Part shown: piece by piece, positions 37,721-46,536 of the stretch
Position numbering within the stretch: the first letter of the stretch is position 1
Layout: every line of letters begins with the position of its first letter
DNA from: Paenibacillaceae bacterium
GTDB taxonomy: Bacteria > Bacillota > Bacilli > Paenibacillales > NBRC-103111
Assembly (NCBI GenBank): GCA_029256185.1
Contig: JAQSYI010000022.1
Location: 1 to 64,000 of the forward strand
Reading direction: 5' to 3'
Length of the DNA stretch: 64,000 nt
Notes under the pieces: generated by a model
Database searches by the model: none
The model's input: the letters and a program-made list of their open reading frames with translations, nothing else
Told to the model about the DNA's origin: nothing
Made by a program: the position numbers and the translations under genes

Positions 37721-39298
37721 CTATTTGCCCATCTTCAGCTTGTAAGCCTCCGCCAGATCGGATTGCGCCTTCAGATACTTCTCGTCGGCCATCATCTTGG
37801 CCACAAAGGCATCCCAGTTCTCCAGAGTGTCCGTGCCCAGCACAATCTTCAGAATCTGATCGGTCACTCTCTTGTCATAATCCTTCTGAATCGCAGTCCA
37901 TGACGCTACCGTCAGGCCGTCCATGGGATTGGCAACGGCATGCGGCGTCATCTCGTCAATCCGCTTCACATTGGCCTCCACCCGTTCCTTCGGAGTGTTG
38001 GGTGCGCCGTATGCATAATAATAGGCTTCATTCCGGCTGGCCAGCTGCCCCACAAACAGAGGATTGACCTTATCCGTCTTGGCTTGCTCGGTTTGCTTGT
38101 AGGCTACCCCCTCCTTGACAAAGTGAACATCCTTAATGCCGTATTGGGCAATTTCCCATAGCTCCTCAGTGGACAATTGGTCGAAGAAGTTCAGAATTTT
38201 CTTCAGCTTGGCCTCATCCACCCCCTGCTTGCGGATCAGATAAACGCCGTTATGCCCGTTGCCCTTGCTCACATATTTCTGGCCGGAAGCGGTCGTTACA
38301 TAGCTGAGCGTAGTAAAATCCCCCTGGGGAACAACCTTCTTCAGCCCTTCCGTCACCACCCAGGATCCGGCCATTCCTTCACCCAGCGCGCCAACCTTGC
38401 CGGACATGCCCGCATCTCTCATCTGCTGCTGCTTCATGGTGACGAAATCCTTGTGCAGCAGCCCCTCGCTGTACAGCTTGCGCAGATACAGTATGGCTTC
38501 CTTCATTTCAGGAGCAGGCAGCACACTCTTAAAGACATCATTCTGAACCGTCCAATAGTTATAGCCGGTGGGCACTCCCGTGAACGCTCCCAGCAAAGCA
38601 TGGAAGTTCTGCATGTTGACTCCATCCGGGCTTGGGAACATGACCAGCCCCTGCGTATCCTTCTGGCCGTTGCCGTCGGGGTCGTTGTTGACAAACGCTT
38701 TCAACACGTTGTAGATATCATCCGTGGTTTCCGGAAGCTTCAACCCCAGCTTATCCAGCCAATCCTGCCGGAAGGCGATGAAGGCCGGGCCTCCGATCAG
38801 CGCTCTCGACCGGGGAATGCCGTAATTTTTTCCGTCCGCCGCCTTGGTATTGCGCCAAACATCCTGCGGATACTGGCCCAGCTGTGGATAGTTCTTGTAA
38901 TAGCTGCTGATATCCCAGAACGCTCCGTTCATCGCTGCGTTCATCACGTTGGCATCGGTAATGCCGAAGGTCAGCGCCACCTCCGGCAGACTGCCCGAGG
39001 CCAAGGCCACATTGAACTTCTCCCCATAGTTGCTCGAAGGGACAAAGGTAATATCCAGCTTGGTATTGGTTCGCTTCTCAATCTCCTTCCACTGGAGCTG
39101 GGTGTTGTCGATCATTTCCGTAGCCGTTGTAACCGTCATGATACTGATGGGAGTGGGTTCCTCCGCTGCGGCAGACGGGGAAGCGGCCGGGGAGGCAGAC
39201 GCCCCCTCCTTCTCCTCCTGCGAGCAGCCTGCCAGCGCGCCGGCAGCCAACACAGCGCTTAAAGCACCGGCAAGCATTTTAACCTGTAATGAACGCAT
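37721..39298 (-). CDS. Sugar ABC transporter substrate-binding lipoprotein
   Basis: A 525-residue binding lipoprotein with lipobox ALAGC (Cys25) and a Ser/Ala/Pro-rich linker. AFRQDWLDKLGLKLPE and the DPDGNGQKDT loop mark the LipO/YtcQ family. The ATG at 39298 has AGGAGG seven bases upstream; the frame continues upstream only through the hairpin repeat array and should be ignored. Its ribosome site is the last element of that array, which may tune its expression relative to the permeases. Confidence 0.92.
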   Translation of the reverse strand: MRSLQVKMLAGALSAVLAAGALAGCSQEEKEGASASPAASPSAAAEEPTPISIMTVTTATEMIDNTQLQWKEIEKRTNTKLDITFVPSSNYGEKFNVALASGSLPEVALTFGITDANVMNAAMNGAFWDISSYYKNYPQLGQYPQDVWRNTKAADGKNYGIPRSRALIGGPAFIAFRQDWLDKLGLKLPETTDDIYNVLKAFVNNDPDGNGQKDTQGLVMFPSPDGVNMQNFHALLGAFTGVPTGYNYWTVQNDVFKSVLPAPEMKEAILYLRKLYSEGLLHKDFVTMKQQQMRDAGMSGKVGALGEGMAGSWVVTEGLKKVVPQGDFTTLSYVTTASGQKYVSKGNGHNGVYLIRKQGVDEAKLKKILNFFDQLSTEELWEIAQYGIKDVHFVKEGVAYKQTEQAKTDKVNPLFVGQLASRNEAYYYAYGAPNTPKERVEANVKRIDEMTPHAVANPMDGLTVASWTAIQKDYDKRVTDQILKIVLGTDTLENWDAFVAKMMADEKYLKAQSDLAEAYKLKMGK

Positions 39299-39305
39299 TG
39301 TTATT

Positions 39306-39536
39306 CCTCCTAAAAGTTTTTCGCTTACAGCGAAGCGCAGCAGCATGTAGGAAAACTGGCTTCGTAAGCATCATCTGAGTTTTTGTGCCAACAAAAACTG
39401 GCTTCGTAAGCATCAACTAAGTTTTTCGCTTACAGCGAAGCGCAGCAGCATGTAGGAAAACTGGCTTCGTAAGCATCATCTGAGTTTTTGTGAAAGCATT
39501 AACTGGCTTCGTAAGCATCATCTGAGTTTTTCGCAC
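39306..39536 (-). repeat. Modular hairpin array before binding-protein gene
   Basis: In the transcribed direction four copies of GATGCTTACGAAGCCAGTT alternate with variable inserts. Each AGTTTT(T) at the end of a linker can pair with a following AAAAACT to form a hairpin; one is perfect (AGTTTTTGT-TGGC-ACAAAAACT) and two contain an inner CGCTT/AAGCG stem. The last repeat runs straight into AGGAGG of the next gene. It occupies almost the whole 246-base gap. Confidence 0.85.
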
Positions 39537-39544
39537 AAATATAC

Positions 39545-40408
39545 CTATCCTTTGACCGCCCCGACCATAACCCCTTTGGCAAAATGCTTCTGCAGGAAAG
39601 GGTATACCATCATAATCGGCACGATGGTAATCACAACGCCCGCCATCTTGAACACCTGCGGGTTCAGCACCGTCGTCGTATCGGAATGGGCATCCCCCGT
39701 ATTGGATTCCACCAGCATCTGGCGCAGCACCATCTGAAGCGGCCATTTCTTGGCGTCGTTGATATAGAGCAGGGCATTGAAGAACACATTCCAGTAGGAC
39801 ACGGCGAAGAACAGCCCGAACGTAACCATGGCCGGAATGGACAAGGGCAGAATAATCCTCCAGAACACGGAGAAATCGTTGCAGCCGTCAATCACCGCCG
39901 CTTCCTCCAGACTCTCGGGAATATTGTCGAAGAAGCTCTTCAGCAGGAACAGATTCCAGCCGCTGCTCAGAGCGGGCAGGATCAGCGCCCAGATGCTATC
40001 CATGAGCCCCAGCCCCCGGACCAGCAGATACGGGGGAATCATTCCCGGGCTGAACAAAGTGGTAAACAGGATCAGCAGCAGCAGCGGCTGTCTGCCGATC
40101 ATCCGCTTGCGGGACAGGGCGTAGGCCAGCATGGCGGTGACCAGCAGGCTCAGCAATGTGCCGAACACCGCCAGATTGGCCGAAACGCCAAGCGCACGGG
40201 GAAACATGGAGCTGGACAGCATATACGTGAAATTCTCCAGCGTGAACCCCTTGGGGAAAAGGATAAGTCCGCCCTTCAAATATTCATGCTGGCTGGTGAA
40301 TGACAGACATACCACATAATAAACCGGGAATAACGTCAGCAGCCCCACAATCCCCAATAAAGCCACATTCACTATATCGAACAGTTTATCGGAGCCTCGC
40401 TTGATCAT
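39545..40408 (-). CDS. Carbohydrate ABC transporter permease, LplC/YtcP type
   Basis: A 287-residue six-helix permease with the coupling loop EEAAVIDGCNDFSVFWRIIL and C-terminus HFAKGVMVGAVKG. The ATG at 40408 (MIKRGSDKL) has AGGAGG 10 bases upstream; the frame extends to 40,507 but overlaps the preceding permease. It is followed by the hairpin array and the binding-protein gene. Confidence 0.92.
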   Translation of the reverse strand: MIKRGSDKLFDIVNVALLGIVGLLTLFPVYYVVCLSFTSQHEYLKGGLILFPKGFTLENFTYMLSSSMFPRALGVSANLAVFGTLLSLLVTAMLAYALSRKRMIGRQPLLLLILFTTLFSPGMIPPYLLVRGLGLMDSIWALILPALSSGWNLFLLKSFFDNIPESLEEAAVIDGCNDFSVFWRIILPLSIPAMVTFGLFFAVSYWNVFFNALLYINDAKKWPLQMVLRQMLVESNTGDAHSDTTTVLNPQVFKMAGVVITIVPIMMVYPFLQKHFAKGVMVGAVKG

Positions 40409-40457
40409 GGCATCATTTCCTCCTATAGGCCTTCCTGGGAAAAATCGCTTGGCAGAG

Positions 40458-41420
40458 CTAGTACAAACCGCCCTGCCCCATACGCTTGGACAGACTGTTG
40501 GCGGCAATGACCAGGATCGTGGCTACCACCGACTTGAACAGCCCCACTGCGGATGCATAGCTGAATTGCCCCTGTTGAATACCGTTGCGGAACACATACG
40601 TATCGAACACATCGGCAATGTCGCTTACAATGGCGTTATTCATCAGGAAAATCTGTTCAAAGCCGATATCCAGCACATGCCCCAGCCGCAGGATGAGCAC
40701 CACAATAATCACATAACGGATGCCCGGAAGAGTCACATGCCAGATTTGCCGGAGCCGGCTTGCTCCATCCATTCTGGCTGCCTCATACAACGCCGGGTCC
40801 ACACCGCTTAGGGCCGCCAGGAAAATAATCGTGCCATATCCGGCGTCCTTCCAGATATTCTGCAGGATGAGCAGCGGATAGAACAGCTTCTCCGAGGTCA
40901 TGAACGGGACAGCGTCTCCCCCCAGCTTGGCGATGGCAAGATTGACTACACCGTCCGTTTGGTTCAACAGAATATAAGTCAGACCGTAAATGATCACCCA
41001 GGACAGAAAATGGGGAAAATAGATGGCGGTCTGCGTGATTTTCTTGAAGTGGCGGTTGCCTACCTCATTGAGCATTAATGCCAGAATAATGGGAGCCGGG
41101 AAATAAAATAGCAGGCTCAGCATACTGATCGACAACGTATTCCTTAACAGCACCCAGAAGGACTCATTCAGGAAAAAGGCGGTAAAATGCTTCACGCCTA
41201 CCCACGGGCTGTCCATCATGCCCAGATAAGGGGAATAATCCTGAAAGGCAATTACAAGTCCCCACATGGGGCCATATTTGAATATGAGGAAAAACAGCAG
41301 TCCCGGCGCCGCCAGCACATATAACCGCCAATCAAGCGCGAATCTGTGCATCAATCTGCGGAGGGAACGGGTCTGCTTCCTCTGCTCCGCTGTCTGCTGT
41401 GGTACAGCATGTATCGTCAT
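40458..41420 (-). CDS. Carbohydrate ABC transporter permease, LplB type
   Basis: A 320-residue permease with FKYGPMWGLVIAFQDYSPYL and coupling loop EAARMDGASRLRQIWHVTLP. AAGGAGAG precedes the ATG. It lies 24 bases after the GH105 gene, so import and degradation genes are on one transcript. Confidence 0.93.
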   Translation of the reverse strand: MTIHAVPQQTAEQRKQTRSLRRLMHRFALDWRLYVLAAPGLLFFLIFKYGPMWGLVIAFQDYSPYLGMMDSPWVGVKHFTAFFLNESFWVLLRNTLSISMLSLLFYFPAPIILALMLNEVGNRHFKKITQTAIYFPHFLSWVIIYGLTYILLNQTDGVVNLAIAKLGGDAVPFMTSEKLFYPLLILQNIWKDAGYGTIIFLAALSGVDPALYEAARMDGASRLRQIWHVTLPGIRYVIIVVLILRLGHVLDIGFEQIFLMNNAIVSDIADVFDTYVFRNGIQQGQFSYASAVGLFKSVVATILVIAANSLSKRMGQGGLY

Positions 41421-41444
41421 GGTTCGTATCTCTCCTTCCTTCCC

Positions 41445-42494
41445 TTATCTCGGCAGCTCTACAATCCCATTGCGGTACGCCTCTACCATGGCCAGCATAA
41501 GGGGGGCAAAGCTGTGGCATTCATTGCGGTACGGCAGCCGGAGCGTCACATAAGCCAGGACGGTGCCCTTCTCTTCCCCCTCGCCCGGACTGAGACAGCT
41601 GGGACAGCTAAGCTCGGTGGAGAAATCGGGGTTGATGCTGTACAGATTCAGCCCTTCCACCCCTCTGCGGAATGCGGGACCATACGTTTCCCGGTCCAAC
41701 AGCCCCATGCGCAGTCCCACGCCCATGCCATAGAGAATGAGCCCGGTGCCTGATGTCTCTTCATAAGAATAAGGGAAGGGGATCTCCTGCCTCCACAGTC
41801 CCCGCTTCGATTGGTGGGGCAGCAGAGCTTGGGATAAATCCGTAAAGGCGCGCTCCACTTGGGACCTGTGGCGGGAATCGGCGGGCAGCAGACGGACCAG
41901 CTCGGCCAGGGGAAAATAACCCCAGCCGTTGCCCCGGCTCCAGTGATCCTGGGAATAAGCGCCGGGTGCGGCAAAGTTCTTGCTCTGGTGCAGGAGACCA
42001 TTCTCCGGGTCACGGAGCTCCGCAACCATCAGCAGACATTGCCGGACTGCCTCATCCACATAACGGGCTTCCCCAAGAGCCAGTCCGCTGTACAGCAGGA
42101 AGGGAGTGACGGCGGTAGCCACATCGATCCAGATCTTCTCCTGCTCCGGCTCGCCGGGCAGACACATAATGCCATTATGATCCCTTGTGGCGGTAAGCAT
42201 CTCTTCCGCATACTCCCTTACCAGCTCCTTGTCCTCCGGACAATAACCCTGCAGGAACGCATAGGCTCTGGCATTCCCGCCGATCCCATAGCTGGGAAAG
42301 TTGTAACGGGGATGGGAGATCCCGTCCGGAAAACGGGAGAGAATGGTTCGGCATTTCTCCAGGAGAACAGGGTCCCGCTTCTCTTCCGCCGTCATAATTA
42401 AAGCGCAGATGGCCAGCACGCCGTAATAGTGCTTGACCTCCTGGAGATGTTCAAATTGCTCGTACAGCTTCTGCGAGATATATAACGGATTCAT
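41445..42494 (-). CDS. GH105/GH88 unsaturated uronyl hydrolase
   Basis: A 349-residue cytoplasmic (alpha/alpha)6-barrel enzyme related to YteR/YesR. The WSRGNGWGYFPLAEL motif (about residue 190) and IWIDVATAVTPFLLYSG (about 125), which includes the catalytic-type Asp, are characteristic. Family members hydrolyse the 4,5-unsaturated uronic acid left by polysaccharide lyases on rhamnogalacturonan or other uronides. This implies that a lyase acts upstream in the pathway. The ATG overlaps the stop of the propeller gene by four bases (ATGA). Confidence 0.9.
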   Translation of the reverse strand: MNPLYISQKLYEQFEHLQEVKHYYGVLAICALIMTAEEKRDPVLLEKCRTILSRFPDGISHPRYNFPSYGIGGNARAYAFLQGYCPEDKELVREYAEEMLTATRDHNGIMCLPGEPEQEKIWIDVATAVTPFLLYSGLALGEARYVDEAVRQCLLMVAELRDPENGLLHQSKNFAAPGAYSQDHWSRGNGWGYFPLAELVRLLPADSRHRSQVERAFTDLSQALLPHQSKRGLWRQEIPFPYSYEETSGTGLILYGMGVGLRMGLLDRETYGPAFRRGVEGLNLYSINPDFSTELSCPSCLSPGEGEEKGTVLAYVTLRLPYRNECHSFAPLMLAMVEAYRNGIVELPR

Positions 42495-43735
42495 GACTGG
42501 ACCACATCTCCTATCGACAGCTCCAACAGCGCTGCATGGCGTCCCGGCAATATATTCATCAACAGCCGGCTGCCGTCCCGGGAGAATACCGGATGATGGC
42601 ACACCCGCAGCGGATTGCGCCCCGGCGGCTCAACAGCCCCGTTGACGCGTGGCAGTGTGAAGCTGCGGATGACCCGGTCCTCCCGCAGATCAATAAGCAT
42701 CACCCGGCTCGGCACAGAGCCCTCGTCCGTAGCCAGCAGATGATGATCGGACGGCGAGATGCTGGGATGTCCTCCGCTGGCGTGGCGGCTGATCCGCCTG
42801 TACCCGCTGCCGTCATATCTGACCTGAGCCAGGCACATCCGCGCATCATCCTCCGGGTCCGGCCCATAGCCGATCAGGTGTTCACCGTCGGGATGCCAGA
42901 ACCAGTGGACGCCCCGGCGTCCGTAGCTCAGATCCACCGCGAGATGAATATCCGTGAAGTTCCGGTCCGCTGTAAAAATATAAGCCAAGCGGGGCTCCTC
43001 TCTGCTGCTGCTGACGCTATGATTGCCGAAGTAGAACAGCATCCGGCTGCCATCCCGGTTCCACCGTACACAATAGGCCATTAAGGTCAGGCCTTCTCCC
43101 TGCCCCAGCCGTTCCTGCAGCTCACGGTCGCTCTTCAGCAGCTTATCCCGGCCAGGATGCCGCTCCAATATGTCCGCTACGCTCAATACCGGCTTCCCGC
43201 CCCTTGTGCCGGCTGCCGGGCTGAATTCATATTGGAACAATCCGTGATCCTGCCGGTTCCGGAACGGCACCGGAGCCTCCTCCGGGTGATAGCACTTATC
43301 CCCGTAACCGGCCGCATACAGCATGCCGAGCAAGCCGGAGACAATCGGTTCACCGAAGGGCGGTGCGCCCTCCATATCTCCTGCGAGGAACAGCTCCTTC
43401 CCGGTCCGCAGCTCCCGCTTCACCATTATCGGCTCCTTCAGGGACCCTTTGCGGTAATACACGAAATTCCCATCTGCGCTCCAGGTCTGCCAATGCCCCG
43501 TGTGATAGAAGGCCGAATTCAACGGACTCTCCCCAAAACGGTCGATTACCTCGCCGGAGGAGCTTGCAATAAGCACTTCACCCATTCCCTTGTCCAGGTC
43601 CGCTCCGGCCAGCAGCAAGCGGCCGGAATCGTCCGGCGCATAGGGAGACAGCGTATAGTAGCCGTGAATGCACCAGCGTTCCGGAACTTCGATCACCCGC
43701 AGGAGAGGATCCATCTGCCATGACCCTTCCTTCAT
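42491..43735 (-). CDS. Beta-propeller protein, oligogalacturonide-lyase-like
   Basis: A 414-residue protein without signal peptide, built of WD40-like/PD40 blades (SADGNFVYYRKG, RDGSRMLFYFGNH, HPDGEHLIGYG, SRDGSRLLMNIL) with conserved-looking histidines such as HWFWHPDGEH. The fold and context resemble PL22 oligogalacturonide lyases, whose product would suit the coupled GH105 enzyme. The family match is not certain; it could be a related propeller lyase or a non-catalytic protein. First gene of the long operon, 178 bases after the AraC regulator. Confidence 0.65.
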   Translation of the reverse strand: MKEGSWQMDPLLRVIEVPERWCIHGYYTLSPYAPDDSGRLLLAGADLDKGMGEVLIASSSGEVIDRFGESPLNSAFYHTGHWQTWSADGNFVYYRKGSLKEPIMVKRELRTGKELFLAGDMEGAPPFGEPIVSGLLGMLYAAGYGDKCYHPEEAPVPFRNRQDHGLFQYEFSPAAGTRGGKPVLSVADILERHPGRDKLLKSDRELQERLGQGEGLTLMAYCVRWNRDGSRMLFYFGNHSVSSSREEPRLAYIFTADRNFTDIHLAVDLSYGRRGVHWFWHPDGEHLIGYGPDPEDDARMCLAQVRYDGSGYRRISRHASGGHPSISPSDHHLLATDEGSVPSRVMLIDLREDRVIRSFTLPRVNGAVEPPGRNPLRVCHHPVFSRDGSRLLMNILPGRHAALLELSIGDVVQS

Positions 43736-43913
43736 ACCCCATCACCTCTCTCCATCATTCCCCTTTGGCGGCAGCAACACCAGCCCGGGGCTGTTTCTCC
43801 TTGCAGCATAATGATACGGGAGAGAGGTCTGACCTGTATATCCTACTTTTTTGAGCCGGAATGCTTTACTGACAAGGCTTTGCGCTTATTTGCCGCAGGC
43901 CTCCAAAAAAGTT

Positions 43914-46367
43914 CTATCCGCAAAAGTGCACTTTTTCTGCCGCTGCCGGCCGGTCAAAAATGTGCATCAGTCTCCTTCTTGATCTGTCAGCTGACCGTTT
44001 TCGGTACTGTCCGGGGGTCATTCCCTCCTGCTTCTTAAAGATGCGGATGAAATATGTAGGCTGATACCCCACCTCTTCGGCGATCTCATTGACCCGAAGT
44101 GTGGAATGAAGCAGCAGCTCCTTGGCCTTGTTCAGACGGATGTCTGTCAGATAATCGATGAAATTCACTCCGGTGTGCATTTTAAACTTGATGCTGAGAG
44201 TATTGGAGCCCATCCCGATCCGCTCGGCGCACAGCTCAAGGGAGATAGGAGAGCGGTATTCCTCCTTCAGCATCCCGATTACCCGGGAGATCAGCCGCTC
44301 CTCCTCATCGGCTTCCTTGGACGTTTCTCTGATGTAGGGCTCAATCAGCCTTCTCCTGAACCATTCCAGCAGCTCCTCCCGATCATGCAGCCGCAGCAGC
44401 TCCTCGTAATAGTTGACCCCCGGGCCGATCAGCTCCGGCTTAAGCCCCGCTCGGTAGAACTGGCTTAAGATACTGCCGAGCAATTGGGACAGCTGCTGCT
44501 TGAAGAGCATCTCCCGTCCGGCTGCGGCCTGGACCTTTTTGATGAAGGCTTCCATTTCCGCCGCCGTCTCTTCTGCCATGCCTCTGCGCAGGGTCTCCAG
44601 AATATTCTTCTCCAGCACGGAAGGATAGGAGGTGGCTGCCTGCTTGGATAACATCAGCTCCTCCATGTCCATAATCTGCCCGCTCCGGTTCATATCCCGG
44701 TAGCCCAGCGCCTGTCTCGTCTCCTCCATTCCCTTGGCGATGCCCGACAGCTCCTTCACCGGCATTCCGATCACAAGCGTAGCATACACCCGCAAATACC
44801 GGGTCAGCGCTTCCATCACCTGCTCAGCAGCCAGCCAGAGCTCCTTTCGCAGCTCATCCCGGTTCTTCCCTTCGGGATACGCCGCAATGACCGATAACGT
44901 AGAGTCGTGAAAGTTGATCACGGCCGTTTCGGGTATATGCTTTTGCAGCAGTTCTTCTGTTATATTGGTGGCCGCAAACGAGAGCAGCCGCTCATCCCCC
45001 TTGCGGAAGGGGGACCTGCCCTCCTGATTGCCCGTAATCCTCACGGCCAGAGTAGTGAAGATGCGTCCCTCCGGCTCCCACCAGTATTCGCGGAATTGCT
45101 GCTTCAGCTCTTCCTCCAAGACGAAATAAAGATGACCCTGCGCCAGTTGCAGGAGGAAGCTGGTTTTCAGCGAATCCTTGTGCTGCTCCAGCCTTGCCCG
45201 GAGCTTCGAGCTCTCCAGGGCAGCGTCATTCCACCGCTCTTCGATATAGCGCAATTCATCCCGCGGTTCCTGTCCCTGCTCCTGCCCGGGAGCCCCTCCC
45301 GCTACGGCACGCAGCATCCTTAAGATAGGACTGTAGATCCTGCCCGTGGCCAAGAAGGAGGCCAGCCCTGCCAGCAGCAGCACCAGCAGACACGCGGCCA
45401 AGATAAGATTGGTCAGGAAAAGGACCGGCTTCATCAAGCCGGACAGAGGGGTGGCAGCCACGAACCGCCAGCCCGTTCTCGACAGTGTCTCGTAGGTGAC
45501 TCTATAATCCTCCTTGCTCCAGTTGTAGGTGAAGGAGCCCCTTTCCCCGTCTTCCTGCATAATCCTGGCGTGGATTGCCCCATCCAGCGCAGTGGCCTCT
45601 CCGCCGCGTCCCCGTCCGGCTGTAATCCAGTTCCCGGTCTCATCGACAATAAAGGAGGCTCCGGCGTTATCCGCGCGCACGGGACCGATGGTATCATTGA
45701 GCGCCTGTTCATCGAGGAATACGAACAACAGCCCGTATGGCTTGTCCACATTGGCCTGGAGTTTGTACACCAGCGTCTGGCTCAATACACCCTCACGGCT
45801 GCCAAGCTCTTGGGCATCCACCCAGAACCTGCTCCACAGGTGACCGCTCCAATCCCCGTATTGCCGGATTCTGGCCTCATCCTGCACATCGGCTCTCCCG
45901 CCTGAATTGGAAATGAGCAGGTTTCCGTTGACATTCTGTATGTACAGCTGCGCATCATAAATCAGCGGGCTTGAACCCTCCAATGTGGTCAATGCCCCTA
46001 TGACCTCCCGGTACACATCGAACTGTGTGGAGAAATCCACCTCGGTCAGCCTGTTGGACAGCACAGGATTATATACCCACTCACCGAGGAATTTCTCCAG
46101 ATGGACCAGCTGCCTGTCAATGTCATTGTATACCTGCTTCAGCTGGTTAACATGAGTCCGGCTAACCTCCGCCTTGATCAGACGCGTTCCTCCGATATAA
46201 GTGACCATGCCCACTAAAAATATGGAACAGAATGAAAGCGCTACCATTATTTTCAGCGTTTTCTTGTAATAGCTTCCCCGCTGCAGCTTTTTAATCCGCA
46301 AACGCCCGTTTCCCGCCAATGCCCGTTCCTCCTGTCCAGCACTTCTATTCCTCAAATTATACCACAT
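43914..46367 (-). CDS. Membrane-anchored AraC-family regulator
   Basis: An 817-residue one-component regulator with membrane helices at about 39-60 (TLKIMVALSFCSIFLVGMVT) and 318-340, an extracellular Cache-like sensor between them, and a C-terminal AraC DNA-binding pair (LELCAERIGMGSNTLSIKFK; TYFIRIFKKQEGMTPGQYRK) followed by a short basic tail. GGGGGAA stands before the ATG at 46367. It is expected to activate the operon that starts at 43,735. An exact 15-base match to a cre pattern lies 120-135 bases inside the gene. Confidence 0.88.
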   Translation of the reverse strand: MWYNLRNRSAGQEERALAGNGRLRIKKLQRGSYYKKTLKIMVALSFCSIFLVGMVTYIGGTRLIKAEVSRTHVNQLKQVYNDIDRQLVHLEKFLGEWVYNPVLSNRLTEVDFSTQFDVYREVIGALTTLEGSSPLIYDAQLYIQNVNGNLLISNSGGRADVQDEARIRQYGDWSGHLWSRFWVDAQELGSREGVLSQTLVYKLQANVDKPYGLLFVFLDEQALNDTIGPVRADNAGASFIVDETGNWITAGRGRGGEATALDGAIHARIMQEDGERGSFTYNWSKEDYRVTYETLSRTGWRFVAATPLSGLMKPVLFLTNLILAACLLVLLLAGLASFLATGRIYSPILRMLRAVAGGAPGQEQGQEPRDELRYIEERWNDAALESSKLRARLEQHKDSLKTSFLLQLAQGHLYFVLEEELKQQFREYWWEPEGRIFTTLAVRITGNQEGRSPFRKGDERLLSFAATNITEELLQKHIPETAVINFHDSTLSVIAAYPEGKNRDELRKELWLAAEQVMEALTRYLRVYATLVIGMPVKELSGIAKGMEETRQALGYRDMNRSGQIMDMEELMLSKQAATSYPSVLEKNILETLRRGMAEETAAEMEAFIKKVQAAAGREMLFKQQLSQLLGSILSQFYRAGLKPELIGPGVNYYEELLRLHDREELLEWFRRRLIEPYIRETSKEADEEERLISRVIGMLKEEYRSPISLELCAERIGMGSNTLSIKFKMHTGVNFIDYLTDIRLNKAKELLLHSTLRVNEIAEEVGYQPTYFIRIFKKQEGMTPGQYRKRSADRSRRRLMHIFDRPAAAEKVHFCG
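46232..46246. promoter_or_regulatory. Candidate intragenic cre site
   Basis: ATGAAAGCGCTACCA fits WTGNAANCGNWNNCW at every position. It lies near the 5' end of the AraC regulator gene, where CcpA could act as a roadblock. A chance match inside coding DNA is possible. Confidence 0.35.
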
Positions 46368-46536
46368 GGAAATTCCCCCGCCTATGGCAAGGCAGACCTG
46401 TTTAACCCTGTGGCAGAACGGACCTGTTTATGCTTCATTGCCCAGAAGGGTCCGTCCTGCCGGTTTCAGCCCAAGGATGCGTTTTGCGGAATAATAATGA
46501 ATATTCGCAGCTCCGGGATAAGGCCGGGGTAAGTTT

